A stretch of 64,000 nt of DNA, from the NCBI GenBank assembly GCA_000155435.1, contig DS990261.1, positions 304,750-368,749 on the forward strand, written 5' to 3'. The stretch is from Clostridiales bacterium 1_7_47FAA (lineage in GTDB: Bacteria > Bacillota > Clostridia > Lachnospirales > Lachnospiraceae). How positions within the stretch are numbered: the first letter of the stretch is position 1; each line of letters starts with the position of its first letter. This document shows positions 37,839-46,866 of the stretch, one piece after another. A program made the position numbers and the translations under genes. The notes beneath the pieces were generated by a model that did not search any database, was not told the origin of the DNA, and was given only the letters and a program-made list of their open reading frames with translations.

Positions 37839-39042
37839 GAATATGAAGATGGCATTTTCCGCCATCCGCGCCAATAAGATGCGTTCCGCCCTGACCATGC
37901 TGGGCATCATCATCGGTATTGGATCCGTCATATCCATTGTATCCATCGGCGATACCATGAGAGGATTGTTCGCCGATTTGTATAAGGATGTGGGAATCAC
38001 CCAGGCGTATTTCTCCATCGGGTACTGGGTGGATGATGTGAGGCAGAGCGACTATTTTAACCTGGATGAGATGGAGCGGGCCAGGGAGGCCTTCAGCGAC
38101 CAGATTGCGTATATTGACAGCAGCGCCTTTACCAGCGATGAAGCCTCCTATAAGCGGACAAAGATTAAGTTCGATTACCAGGGCATTGATTATAATTACC
38201 AGGATGTACAGCCTGTGAACATTGTGTACGGGCGTTATCTGAACGAGGGCGATATCCTTGGCAGGAAAAAGAATGTGGTCATGGATACGGACAGCGCCAG
38301 GATGCTGTTTGGGGTGGAAAATGCAGTGGGCAAGACCTTCAGGACCACCCTGTACGGTTCCACCGATGATTTTACGGTGGTGGGCGTGTACCGGAAAAAT
38401 ATCAATGCCTTCCAGGCCCTCATGATGGGCGGCAGCAACAGCGATAAGGGGTCGGCGTTCATTCCCTATACCCTGCTGACATGGCCCAATGATAATTTTT
38501 ACCAGCTGCACGTGTATGCAAAGGAGGATGTGAACCTGGACCTGTTTTTCAGCCAGTTCAAATCCTATGTTGCGAAAATGCACGGCAGGCAGCCCGAGGA
38601 TATCTATATGTACACAGCCATGCAGGAGATGACCTCCGTGGATTCCATGATGGGAGGCCTGTCCATGGCGGTTGGTGGAATTGCGGCCATATCCCTTCTG
38701 GTCGGAGGCATCGGCATCATGAACATCATGCTGGTATCCGTGACCGAGAGGACCAGGGAAATCGGTATCAGGAAAGCCCTGGGCGCCAGGACCCGTGATG
38801 TACTGATCCAGTTCCTGACAGAATCCGCCATATTGTCGGCGTGCGGAGGCATCATCGGGGTAATCATGGGCGTTGGGCTTGTGTCCATGGGAGGAGCGCT
38901 CCTTGGGATGCCGGTCATCATTAAGCCGGGAGTCATACTGGTGGCTGTATCCTTTTCAGCTGTGGTTGGAATCTTTTTCGGACTCTACCCGGCGTCCAAG
39001 GCAGCCAAGTCAGATCCCATTGATGCGCTGCGGTATGAGTAG
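37828..39042 (+). CDS. MacB-type ABC transporter permease (FtsX domain)
   Basis: 404 residues. An N-terminal helix (MRSALTMLGIIIGIGSVISI), an extracellular MacB_PCD domain (residues 45-270) and three C-terminal helices of the FtsX fold (MNIMLVSVTERTREIGIRKA) are present. It begins inside the ATPase gene end. With the adaptor it probably exports peptides or lipophilic compounds. Confidence 0.94.
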   Translation: MLIENMKMAFSAIRANKMRSALTMLGIIIGIGSVISIVSIGDTMRGLFADLYKDVGITQAYFSIGYWVDDVRQSDYFNLDEMERAREAFSDQIAYIDSSAFTSDEASYKRTKIKFDYQGIDYNYQDVQPVNIVYGRYLNEGDILGRKKNVVMDTDSARMLFGVENAVGKTFRTTLYGSTDDFTVVGVYRKNINAFQALMMGGSNSDKGSAFIPYTLLTWPNDNFYQLHVYAKEDVNLDLFFSQFKSYVAKMHGRQPEDIYMYTAMQEMTSVDSMMGGLSMAVGGIAAISLLVGGIGIMNIMLVSVTERTREIGIRKALGARTRDVLIQFLTESAILSACGGIIGVIMGVGLVSMGGALLGMPVIIKPGVILVAVSFSAVVGIFFGLYPASKAAKSDPIDALRYE

Positions 39043-39141
39043 GGCAATATGGCTGTATGGCAGCTCAAAGTGAAACGGTTCATGTGTGCCGGAAGAAAGA
39101 ACCAGATCATCTTCCGGCGTGCATTGGAAAAGAGGTAGTGG

Positions 39142-40497
39142 ATGACAGAGAACAGAAGGAAGGCAGAAGATAAGCTGAAAACATATGGCGGTGTTCGTGA
39201 ACATGCGGCCAATGGACGCGTTATCGGAGGAGCGGACAGCGCAGCCGGAAAAAAAGCTGGAAAAAAATCCGGCAAAAAAGCTGGCAAACAATCTGTCAGG
39301 ATGCCTGGCGCAAGTACGGTCAGGAATCCGGGTATGCGCCTGAGGATACTGTGCCTGGCGGCGTCTTTAAGCGTATCACTTCCGGTGACAGCATGGGCCA
39401 GCCCGGAGTTTGCCTATTCCACGGAAAAATGGGCGTCCCTCAGGGATAATGTGATGGAATATGAGGAGCTGGCGGACCTGATTCATGAATACAATGCAAC
39501 CATAATCAACAACCGGCTTGAGTATGATGATTACAGGGGCAAGAGCAACGATGACCTGAAAAACGCATATCAGGACGTGGCTGACCATCTCTATGATGCC
39601 AGCGATAAAATGATGGATACCACGGACGAGGACCAGCCGGGATACGGGAGCGTGGCTGCCAACGCAGCCCTTTCACGGGTTCAGGCCGAGCAGAACCAGG
39701 ACACGGCCGATGCCATGAATGAGGACGGCTATGTAAAGAAAATGGAATATGACAGGCAGGAGGCTTCCCTTGTAAAGGAGGCCCAGACCAAAATGAATTC
39801 TTACTGGCAGAAAGCCAAACAGACGCCTGCGCTGGAGGAAGCGGCCCGTACAGCCCAGAGCCAGTATGAATCCATGGGTGTAAAGGCAGCCCAGGGTATG
39901 GCGACCCAGGCAGAACTTCTGGCGGCCCAGGAAAAAGTAGAGGCGGCCAGGGCAGCCATAGAAACCAATGAAAAGGAACAGGACGCGCTCCGCCGTGAAC
40001 TGTGTGTGATGACGGGCTGGAGCTATGACGCTGAACCGGAGATACGGGAAATCAGCATACCGGGGATAGAGGAAGTGGACCGGATTGACCTGGCCGCGGA
40101 TAAGGAAAAGGCCCAGGAAACCAACTACAGCCAGGCTGCCAATGAACGCCGCCTGAAGCACACTGGCAATGGGAACCAGTTCGACGTCATGGTGCGGAAG
40201 GTGGAAAGCGGACTGCAGCACATAGAGGCTGATGTGGAAGCCAGATACAAGCAGCTGAAACAGGCCCAGTCAGACTATATACAGGCAGAGGGCGAGTACC
40301 AGGTAGAAGCCAGAAGCGCCCAGGCAGCAGAACGCCGCTACCAGCTGGGAGCCATTTCCAAAAATGAATACCTGCAGCAGCAGGGCGGCCTGGCATCCAA
40401 GGAGTCGGCCAGGGATATCGCGGGCCTGAAATTCAGGCAGGCCTTGGAGGACTACCGCTGGGCCGTGAACGGGCTGGCGCAGACAGAAGGGGCGTGA
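39142..40497 (+). CDS. TolC family-like coiled-coil protein (1 of 2)
   Basis: 451 residues from ATG 39142; ATG 39334 would place the signal peptide (MRLRILCLAASLSVSLPVTA) at the N-terminus and is a real alternative. The body is long Ala/Gln/Glu helices with the repeated half-pattern of outer-membrane efflux proteins (RYQLGAISKNEYLQQQGGLA). The 5' region holds four 12-bp repeats (39247-39294) encoding GKK(A/S) units. Downstream of MacAB genes it may be a periplasm-like partner, though no outer membrane is expected in this lineage. Confidence 0.78.
   Translation: MTENRRKAEDKLKTYGGVREHAANGRVIGGADSAAGKKAGKKSGKKAGKQSVRMPGASTVRNPGMRLRILCLAASLSVSLPVTAWASPEFAYSTEKWASLRDNVMEYEELADLIHEYNATIINNRLEYDDYRGKSNDDLKNAYQDVADHLYDASDKMMDTTDEDQPGYGSVAANAALSRVQAEQNQDTADAMNEDGYVKKMEYDRQEASLVKEAQTKMNSYWQKAKQTPALEEAARTAQSQYESMGVKAAQGMATQAELLAAQEKVEAARAAIETNEKEQDALRRELCVMTGWSYDAEPEIREISIPGIEEVDRIDLAADKEKAQETNYSQAANERRLKHTGNGNQFDVMVRKVESGLQHIEADVEARYKQLKQAQSDYIQAEGEYQVEARSAQAAERRYQLGAISKNEYLQQQGGLASKESARDIAGLKFRQALEDYRWAVNGLAQTEGA
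39247..39294 (+). repeat. 12-bp tandem repeats near the start of the first TolC-like gene
   Basis: Units at 39247, 39259, 39271 and 39283 (GGAAAAAAAGCT type) encode lysine-rich GKKA/GKKS tetrapeptides. Confidence 0.8.
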
Positions 40498-40501
40498 CAG
40501 G

Positions 40502-41803
40502 ATGGGATTCAGATATAAGCGGGAACATATGCCCGGCTTTTGGGACCCGGCGGGGCGCAGGGATGGACATGGTGCAGGAGTGGTATTTGAACGGCAGGCC
40601 GGACGCGGACGTATAACCGGAGTACTGACCAGTCCTTCCGCCAGGTTCCTGGCCCTGTTGCTCTCCTGTGCAATGCTGGCCGGAACCGGCGCGGTCCCGG
40701 CAAAGGACGGAACCGGTGTGGTGTGGGCGGATGGGATTCCGGCAGGCGCGGGTGGGATTCCGGTAGGCGCGGATGAGTCCATGGTCATCCGATACAGCGA
40801 CCTTCCGGAGTTGGTAAAGGCCTACTCGCCCCAGGTGGAGATGGAGCGCATCCAATATGAAAGCAGGCTGGGCCGGTATGAATCTGCCAGGGAAGATATC
40901 ATGGAGACAAGACGCCTTTTAAGGGAAGAGGCGGATGACATGGAGGAAAACGGAGACACCGAGGGCGCCAGAAGTTACCGCGCCCAGGCAAAAATCCTTG
41001 AAGATGCAGCCAAGGACATAGATAAGCAGATACGGTCTGCCAAAGGCAGTTCCAGCACCATGTCGCTGCGGAAGATGGAAGATACCATGATATGGACGGC
41101 CCAGAGCCTTATGGGTACCTACCATAGCCTGAGGGCGGAGCAGGAGAGTGCTGCTGCCAACGCTGAGCTTATGCAGGGAAAATATGAGAAGGCAGTAAGA
41201 CAGGCAGCCCTTGGGACCATCTCGCAGGCAGATGCGGACGAGGCGGGAAAGGCTGCCCAGGCAGCTGTGAACACTACCCAGGCCCTTGCAGACGACATGG
41301 GACGTGTCAGAAAAAATCTTCTCATGGTCATTGGGTATCCGGCGGATTCTGCTGCTGTAATCGACTCCATGCCGTTACCGGAGCAGGGACGGATGGACAA
41401 TATCACCCTGGAAGTGGACAAATGGAGGGCGATGGGCAATAACTATGAGCTTAGACAGCAAAGAGGCGGCGCCTCCGGCGGAACCAACAAAGAACTTCAC
41501 GCCCGCCAGAGAGCCATCAACCAGGAGGAAGAAAACCTGTATGCACAGATTGATACCCTGTACCAGGACGCATTAGCTAGCCGGACCGCATGGCAAGGCG
41601 CCTGTACGGCCCAGGCTGCCAGGGAGGCAGAGTGGAAGGCGGCATCCCGCAGGATGGAACTGGGTATGCTGTCCAGACAGGAATATATGGAGGCCAGGGC
41701 AGCGTATCTTGACGGGGTGGCTGCAAAGGCCCAGGCTGATGTTAATTTCCAACAGGCGATGGACACCTATGACTGGGCGGTAAAGGGATTGACCGGAATC
41801 TGA
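40502..41803 (+). CDS. TolC family-like coiled-coil protein (2 of 2)
   Basis: 433 residues, starting 4 bp after the first TolC-like gene. A hydrophobic signal-like stretch at residues 41-60 (PSARFLALLLSCAMLAGTGA) follows a basic region. The helical body ends RRMELGMLSRQEYMEARAAY, matching the paralogue's RYQLGAISKNEYLQQQ. Two 21-bp repeats (40733-40774) encode GIPAGAG/GIPVGAD after the signal. A tandem duplicate within the efflux operon; function as above. Confidence 0.78.
   Translation: MGFRYKREHMPGFWDPAGRRDGHGAGVVFERQAGRGRITGVLTSPSARFLALLLSCAMLAGTGAVPAKDGTGVVWADGIPAGAGGIPVGADESMVIRYSDLPELVKAYSPQVEMERIQYESRLGRYESAREDIMETRRLLREEADDMEENGDTEGARSYRAQAKILEDAAKDIDKQIRSAKGSSSTMSLRKMEDTMIWTAQSLMGTYHSLRAEQESAAANAELMQGKYEKAVRQAALGTISQADADEAGKAAQAAVNTTQALADDMGRVRKNLLMVIGYPADSAAVIDSMPLPEQGRMDNITLEVDKWRAMGNNYELRQQRGGASGGTNKELHARQRAINQEEENLYAQIDTLYQDALASRTAWQGACTAQAAREAEWKAASRRMELGMLSRQEYMEARAAYLDGVAAKAQADVNFQQAMDTYDWAVKGLTGI
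40733..40774 (+). repeat. Two 21-bp repeats in the second TolC-like gene
   Basis: Copies at 40733-40753 and 40754-40774 differ at three positions and encode GIPAGAG/GIPVGAD just after the signal-like segment. Confidence 0.75.
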
Positions 41804-41881
41804 TATATACATGACAGAAGTGCTGATGGAAAAAGCAGTGCTGTTTCATAAAGGGTAAGAGGGATAAAAGGATAGAAAAAG

Positions 41882-41924
41882 GGGTAAACCGTACCTGACA
41901 TCAAGGCTGCGGTTTACCCTTTTT
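41882..41924. terminator. Bidirectional terminator after the efflux operon
   Basis: GGGTAAACCG (41882-41891) pairs with CGGTTTACCC (41910-41919), with T5 to the right and A-rich DNA to the left. It separates the second TolC-like gene from the convergent NUDIX gene. Confidence 0.9.
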
Positions 41925-41925
41925 C

Positions 41926-42372
41926 TTATTTCCCAAAGAAACCGGAAGCCATGACCCTTTTAATAAGTTCTGGCTGAATCAGTGGGTAGGTCCATTCAGA
42001 AGGAAGTTCGGGAAACAGCCGTACTTCTTCTATCTCTGACTCCGGCTTTTCGCCAAAACGGAATATTTCCGCATAATACAGCATGCCGAAGGTTTCCTGT
42101 CCCGTGGCGTTTACCCGGTTTTTCCCAGTGACGGAATATACACATACAGGCGACATCGTAAACTCTGCGGCCCCTGTTTCCTCAAATAATTCCCTTTCAG
42201 CGGTACGCCGGATATCCTCATTTGTCTCACGGTGACCGCCTGGCACCTCAAACGTAGGACGGTCCCTATGCCTGCAGAACACCCATGCCCCCATATGCCG
42301 CGCCACGATGACCGCAAACCTGATTTTATCATCCTCAACATCCATACAATCATAGAACTTTACTTCCATCAT
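41926..42372 (-). CDS. NUDIX hydrolase
   Basis: 148 residues from ATG 42372. The NUDIX box is intact (GGHRETNEDIRRTAERELFE followed by ETGA). It hydrolyses nucleoside-diphosphate-linked substrates using Mg; the exact substrate is unknown. Its ATG overlaps the stop of the upstream XRE gene (TAATG), so the two are translationally coupled. Confidence 0.92.
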   Translation of the reverse strand: MMEVKFYDCMDVEDDKIRFAVIVARHMGAWVFCRHRDRPTFEVPGGHRETNEDIRRTAERELFEETGAAEFTMSPVCVYSVTGKNRVNATGQETFGMLYYAEIFRFGEKPESEIEEVRLFPELPSEWTYPLIQPELIKRVMASGFFGK

Positions 42373-42575
42373 TACTTCCCACCCCATCCTGGCTTAAAAA
42401 GCCCATCAACCGTAGTCCCCAGTTCCTGAGCCAGATGGAATGCCAAAGCCAGGGTAGGGTCATACTTATTATTCTCTATGGCGTTCACTGTCTGGCGGGA
42501 AACACCGCACTTCCCAGCCAGTTCCTCCTGGGAAATACCCCTTTCCTTACGCCTTTCCCGAATCGAATTCTCCAT
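42372..42575 (-). CDS. Small XRE family regulator
   Basis: 67 residues, essentially one Cro/C1 helix-turn-helix (GISQEELAGKCGVSRQTVNA) plus a short tail of the YozG/short-XRE type. It lies between a small membrane protein (2-bp gap) and NUDIX (overlap). Two 22-bp dyads cover the operon promoter and are its probable binding sites. Confidence 0.92.
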   Translation of the reverse strand: MENSIRERRKERGISQEELAGKCGVSRQTVNAIENNKYDPTLALAFHLAQELGTTVDGLFKPGWGGK

Positions 42576-42577
42576 GC

Positions 42578-42886
42578 TCAGTCACCATATTTTCTTCTGT
42601 AATACAGAAGATGCGCTAAATAAATGATGGAACTAACGGTCAGGGTAATAAACGGATTCATCCCCTCCACAGAAACGCCCTTTGTAACCGAATGGTACAG
42701 ACCTTCAATCACACAGAATAGGATATATACTACTATGACAGCAAATGTCCCGGCGCTGGCCTTTTCAATAATCAGCCGCCTTCTCTCATCCCCCTGTTTT
42801 CCAAGGGAAATGAACATGACAACATTAACAGCAAGAAGCCCAGCCAAAATAAAAACAGCCAGAACCAATTCAAAATCAATCCCCAT
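42578..42886 (-). CDS. Small membrane protein of unknown function
   Basis: 102 residues from ATG 42886 behind TGGAGG. Three hydrophobic segments (VLAVFILAGLLAVNVVMFIS, TFAVIVVYILFCVIEGLYHS, ITLTVSSIIYLAHLLYYRRK). It is the first gene of the operon. Small membrane proteins of this kind commonly accompany short XRE regulators in Firmicutes; its activity is unknown. Confidence 0.8.
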   Translation of the reverse strand: MGIDFELVLAVFILAGLLAVNVVMFISLGKQGDERRRLIIEKASAGTFAVIVVYILFCVIEGLYHSVTKGVSVEGMNPFITLTVSSIIYLAHLLYYRRKYGD

Positions 42887-42922
42887 AAAATACCTCCAAT
42901 CATCCAAATACCATCCGTTTAA

Positions 42923-42944
42923 AATGTAAAAAACTTTTGACACT
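42923..42944. promoter_or_regulatory. 22-bp operator B at the transcription start of the XRE/NUDIX operon
   Basis: AATGTAAAAAACTTTTGACACT is a close relative of operator A in inverted orientation and lies just downstream of the -10, over the expected start point. Confidence 0.65.
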
Positions 42945-42947
42945 TTC

Positions 42948-42976
42948 AGTATATAGAAAACCTGGAAGAATGTCAA
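42948..42976 (-). promoter_or_regulatory. Promoter of the membrane protein/XRE/NUDIX operon
   Basis: On the minus strand TTGACA (42976-42971) and TATACT (42953-42948) are 17 bp apart, a near-consensus promoter. The -35 lies inside operator A. Confidence 0.8.
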
Positions 42977-42990
42977 GAGTTTTTGACATT
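42969..42990. promoter_or_regulatory. 22-bp operator A covering the -35
   Basis: AATGTCAA-GAGTTT-TTGACATT has perfect 8-bp arms. Its centre is 46 bp from that of operator B, so both could be occupied together. Confidence 0.7.
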
Positions 42991-43087
42991 TCACCTCTTA
43001 TTCCCGCCTCTTATCTTACAGGCAGATACACCGGCTTATTTATAAAAAACTGGGAAACAATGGAAGACATGGAAGACAAGGACAGAC

Positions 43088-43786
43088 TTAAATCCTCAGC
43101 ATCCTATACCCCACCCCCACATGCGTCTGTATATACTGTGGCTGGGAAGGTTCTTTTTCAATCTTTTTGCGCAGGGAAGCCATGAACACCCGCAGGGAGG
43201 CCACGTCCCCTTCCCAGGCAGCGCCCCAGATTTCCCGGGTAATATAGGAATGGGTCAGAACCTTTCCCACATTGTGGGCCAGAAGGCAGAGGAGCTTATA
43301 CTCATATGGCGTCAGGTGAAGTTCCTCCCCGTCTAAGGAGGCATATCCGGCCGCATAATCAATGGTCAGCCCGCCGTTGGTAAACACGGAGGACTGGACA
43401 TCTTCCAGGGACTGCATGTAGTTTAAGCGCCGCTGGGTGGAGCGGAGCCTGGCTAACAGCTCATCCACGGAAAAGGGCTTTGTCAGATAATCATCCGCGC
43501 CAGCGTCCAGGGCGGCAATCTTATCATCATCCCCGCTTCTGGCACTGATGACAATGATGGGCATGTTGGACCAGGACCGGATTTTCCGTATCACATCCAC
43601 CCCGTCCATGTCAGGCAGGCCAAGATCCAGAAGGACGATGTCCGGCCGCTGGGAAGCAGCGGTCAGGATGCCCTGTTCCCCTTTATCAGCCCATATGTAA
43701 TGGTATTCATGCATCTCCAGCGTGGTTGCAATCAGATTCTTTATGGCTTTATCATCCTCGATGATTAAAATTCCTGCCTTATTCAT
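43088..43786 (-). CDS. kdpE: KdpE-type OmpR-family response regulator
   Basis: 232 residues from ATG 43786 behind GAGGAGG. The receiver domain (residues 1-118) has the phospho-acceptor in IVLLDLGLPDMDG and the conserved LTKPF; the OmpR winged helix (residues 130-228) has RVFMASLRKKIEKEP. It overlaps the sensor kinase gene by 8 bp. It is divergent from ktrBA, pointing to potassium control. Confidence 0.93.
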   Translation of the reverse strand: MNKAGILIIEDDKAIKNLIATTLEMHEYHYIWADKGEQGILTAASQRPDIVLLDLGLPDMDGVDVIRKIRSWSNMPIIVISARSGDDDKIAALDAGADDYLTKPFSVDELLARLRSTQRRLNYMQSLEDVQSSVFTNGGLTIDYAAGYASLDGEELHLTPYEYKLLCLLAHNVGKVLTHSYITREIWGAAWEGDVASLRVFMASLRKKIEKEPSQPQYIQTHVGVGYRMLRI

Positions 43787-45311
43787 GGAAAGATACCTCC
43801 TCTGCGGGTAATGTAAGCCGGAAAATGCTTCCGGACGGTGTGTTATCCAATACTTCGATGGTTCCTTTATGTGCATTCAGGATTGCCCTGCACAGGGGCA
43901 ATCCAAGGCCCATGCCGCGTTTCCCGTCCGCGGATTTGTGGCCTGTGGTATAAAACATCTGGAAAATCCTGTCTTTGGATTCATCCGGGATTCCCGGGCC
44001 ATTATCGCTGACTTCTATGACGGCATTTCCATTGTCCTTATAACTTTTTATGGTGATGCTGGAGCCATCGGGCGTATACTTGATGGCATTGTCAACCAGG
44101 TTTGTGATGACCTGTATGATTAGCTGCGCATCCACGCATGCCAGGATGTAATCCCCTTCCTGTGTTACATGGATGGAGTGGTTTTCGTGCCTCCGGTTCA
44201 CGTGGCGCATGGCCTCGTCAATGACCTCCTCGAGAAGCTCGGTCTCCATGTGCAGCTGGACCGCGCCGCCTTCCATCCTGGTGATGGAGAGCAGGTTCTC
44301 CACCAGGGAAATCAGCCACATGGAATCATCGTAGATATCGCTGTAGATACGGTGCTTGTGGGCTTCGTCCAGCGTACCCGCGTCCTTTAACAGGACACCG
44401 GCGTTGCCGGAAATGCTGGTAAGTGGGGTGCGCAGGTCGTGGGACATGGAGCGCAGCAGGTTGCTGCGGAGCTGTTCCGCCTTGGCCATGGCGGTTTCTT
44501 CTTCCCTTTTCCTGGAAATGAATTCTTTTTCCATGGAGGTGGCGCATTGGTTCAGGATGGCAATCGCAAGACTGTTTTCAAAGTCATCCGGCTCTGTCTC
44601 ACCCATCCGTATTCCGATAACCCCATAAACCGTTCCGGCGCTTTGGACCGGAAGATAGTGGAATGCGGCCGTGGACAGGATGGAAGTGGCGGCTCCGGTT
44701 TCATTTCCCTCCATATAACATTTTCTGGCAGCGGACATTTCCTCCAGTGTGTCGGGGGAAGGCCCGCGGCTTCCCGGGTGCGGGGAGCAGTCCGTAAAGC
44801 TGACCGGCGGCAATATGCCGTTCCCATCCGTCTGGAAACATGCAATGTCACGTTTTAGGAGTTTATTCAGCTGGGTTGCGGCGGCAAAAAGGATGCCGTC
44901 CGGCTCCCCGGCTTTCTGAAGTATCTGGCTGGTGTCAAGGATGACGCCGGAGCGGTAGGCGTCCTGCTGGGACAGCCGCGCCTTTTCCTTTATCTGTACC
45001 GTGTAGGTGCTGGTAAAGACAGCCGCCAGGAAGGTGATTAAAAGTGTGAGCTGGGTGCCTGCGTCCTCTGCCTTGAGCACGAACATGGGCTCTGTGAAAA
45101 TATAGTTGAACAGCAGGACGCTGGCCAGGGATGCGGCTGTGCTGTACCATCTGCTGGAAGTGACGGCCGCAACCACAAGAACACCCAGGATATATACGGT
45201 TATGACATTGGTCTGGGAAAGCCCCATTGCCTCCAAAAGAAAGCCGATGGCCGTGGTCAGCGCCAGGACGGCGGCTGTTTTCAGGGTGTCGGCGAGCTTT
45301 GTATGCTTCAT
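43779..45311 (-). CDS. kdpD: KdpD-type sensor histidine kinase lacking the N-terminal KdpD/USP domains
   Basis: 510 residues from ATG 45311 behind AAGGAGG. A four-helix DUF4118 domain (TAAVLALTTAIGFLLEAMGL) at residues 10-105, a GAF-like region (120-260), the H-box SMSHDLRTPLTSISG, and an HATPase domain (NLVDNAIKYTPDGS, GMGLGLPLCRAIL) are present. E. coli KdpD is much longer, with an added cytoplasmic N-terminal half that is absent here. It probably senses potassium or turgor and phosphorylates the adjacent KdpE. Confidence 0.92.
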   Translation of the reverse strand: MKHTKLADTLKTAAVLALTTAIGFLLEAMGLSQTNVITVYILGVLVVAAVTSSRWYSTAASLASVLLFNYIFTEPMFVLKAEDAGTQLTLLITFLAAVFTSTYTVQIKEKARLSQQDAYRSGVILDTSQILQKAGEPDGILFAAATQLNKLLKRDIACFQTDGNGILPPVSFTDCSPHPGSRGPSPDTLEEMSAARKCYMEGNETGAATSILSTAAFHYLPVQSAGTVYGVIGIRMGETEPDDFENSLAIAILNQCATSMEKEFISRKREEETAMAKAEQLRSNLLRSMSHDLRTPLTSISGNAGVLLKDAGTLDEAHKHRIYSDIYDDSMWLISLVENLLSITRMEGGAVQLHMETELLEEVIDEAMRHVNRRHENHSIHVTQEGDYILACVDAQLIIQVITNLVDNAIKYTPDGSSITIKSYKDNGNAVIEVSDNGPGIPDESKDRIFQMFYTTGHKSADGKRGMGLGLPLCRAILNAHKGTIEVLDNTPSGSIFRLTLPAEEVSFHE

Positions 45312-45420
45312 GATTCCTATCCTCCTTGTACGGCGGCAGCGGTCCTTACGGGGAACTGCCGCGTAACGCCTGACGTCATTATAACATAATCCAACCGTAT
45401 TCAACAGTAAGTTGGCAGTA

Positions 45421-45460
45421 TCTTTATATAATCTTTATACCAAGGCTGTTTCCGTTATAC
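45421..45460 (+). promoter_or_regulatory. Candidate KdpE direct repeat and ktrB promoter
   Basis: TCTTTATA at 45421-45428 is repeated at 45432-45439, an 11-bp period typical of OmpR/PhoB-family sites. A TTATAC -10 lies at 45455-45460, placing the repeat over the -35 as in class II activation. An alternative sigma-A pair is TTGGCA (45412-45417) with TTATAC (45435-45440). Confidence 0.5.
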
Positions 45461-45511
45461 CTGTTTTATGCGAACCATGATACCCTTTAGTCAACAGGAG
45501 GATCAGATGAT

Positions 45512-46804
45512 ATGAAATCCATTGAAAAACAATCGCCTGCCAGGATCATCGCACTTGGCTTTCTGGCTGTGATCCTGACAGGATCTTTTATTTTAATGCT
45601 TCCGGCGTGTGTGAAGCCGGGAGTGGATCTTCACTATGTGGACGCGCTTTTCACATCCACCAGCGCGGTATGTGTAACAGGGCTTATTGCCGTGGATACG
45701 GCGGATACCTTTACGGCCATAGGACAGACCGTGGTGGCCCTGCTGATCCAGGTTGGCGGCCTGGGGGTTACCTCTGTGGGAGTGGGCGTCATACTGGCCC
45801 TGGGACGCAGGGTAAACTTAAAGGAGCGCCTGCTGATCAAGGAGGCCCTGAACCTGGATTCGGGAAAAGGCCTTGTGTGCCTGGTTAAGAATGTACTGAA
45901 GGTGACACTGTGTTTTGAGGGAGCTGGCGTGGTTTTGAGTTATCTGGTGTTCTCCAGGGATTACCCGCCCATAAGGGCGTTGGGCATCAGCCTATTCCAT
46001 TCCGTGGCGGCATTTAACAACTCCGGCTTTGATATACTGGGCGGGCTTAAGAACCTGACCGGATACAAAGATGATGTGCTCCTGAACCTGACCACGGCCG
46101 GACTTATAATTTTTGGCGGGCTTGGTTTCCTTGTCATCATGGATATCTTCAGGAAACGCTCCTTTAAAAAGCTGTGTCTCCACTCCAAGGCGGTGATAGT
46201 GACCACGCTGATACTGCTGGCAGCAGGTACACTGTTAATCCGGCTTACGGAGGATATCACCTGGCTGGGGGCATTTTTCACAAGCGTGTCAGCCAGGACC
46301 GCGGGATTCAGCACATTTCCCCTGGGAGACTTTACATCGGCAGGCCTGCTGACCGTGTCCATCCTTATGTTTATCGGCGCTTCCCCAGGTTCCACCGGAG
46401 GGGGCATCAAGACCAGCACCCTGTTTACGTTATTCCACACCATCAAGGGCGCCGCCACCAATACACAGCCCCATGCATTCCATTATAAGATACCGCAGGA
46501 AGCATTTTACAAGGCAGCAATCGTGACCGCACTGTCGGCCCTGGTGGTATTCACAGGAATCTTTACCATGTGCATACTGGAGCCGGGGATTCCCTTTGGG
46601 GACATCATGCTGGAAATTACCTCGGCCTTTGGAACCGTGGGGCTGTCCACTGGAATCACGCCCGGCTTAAGCCCGTGGAGCAAATTGCTTGAGATACTCA
46701 TCATGTATATTGGCAGGCTTGGTCCCCTGACCATTGTCACAATCTGGATATTTAAGCCGGATACATCCGTTTCCTTTCCTGAGGGGAGTATATCGATTGG
46801 GTAA
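45512..46804 (+). CDS. ktrB: Potassium uptake channel subunit, TrkH/KtrB family
   Basis: 430 residues from ATG 45512 with AGGAGG 10 bases upstream. Four pore-loop repeats of the TrkH/KtrB fold are visible, for example FTSTSAVCVTGL, FHSVAAFNNSGFD and SVSARTAGFST. It conducts potassium with sodium coupling. It works with the KtrA protein encoded 62 bp downstream. Confidence 0.95.
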   Translation: MKSIEKQSPARIIALGFLAVILTGSFILMLPACVKPGVDLHYVDALFTSTSAVCVTGLIAVDTADTFTAIGQTVVALLIQVGGLGVTSVGVGVILALGRRVNLKERLLIKEALNLDSGKGLVCLVKNVLKVTLCFEGAGVVLSYLVFSRDYPPIRALGISLFHSVAAFNNSGFDILGGLKNLTGYKDDVLLNLTTAGLIIFGGLGFLVIMDIFRKRSFKKLCLHSKAVIVTTLILLAAGTLLIRLTEDITWLGAFFTSVSARTAGFSTFPLGDFTSAGLLTVSILMFIGASPGSTGGGIKTSTLFTLFHTIKGAATNTQPHAFHYKIPQEAFYKAAIVTALSALVVFTGIFTMCILEPGIPFGDIMLEITSAFGTVGLSTGITPGLSPWSKLLEILIMYIGRLGPLTIVTIWIFKPDTSVSFPEGSISIG

Positions 46805-46866
46805 GGGGATGGGCAGGACTATTATAGAGGCATCAGACAGAAATAACCGTAAGGAGGAGATAGAAG

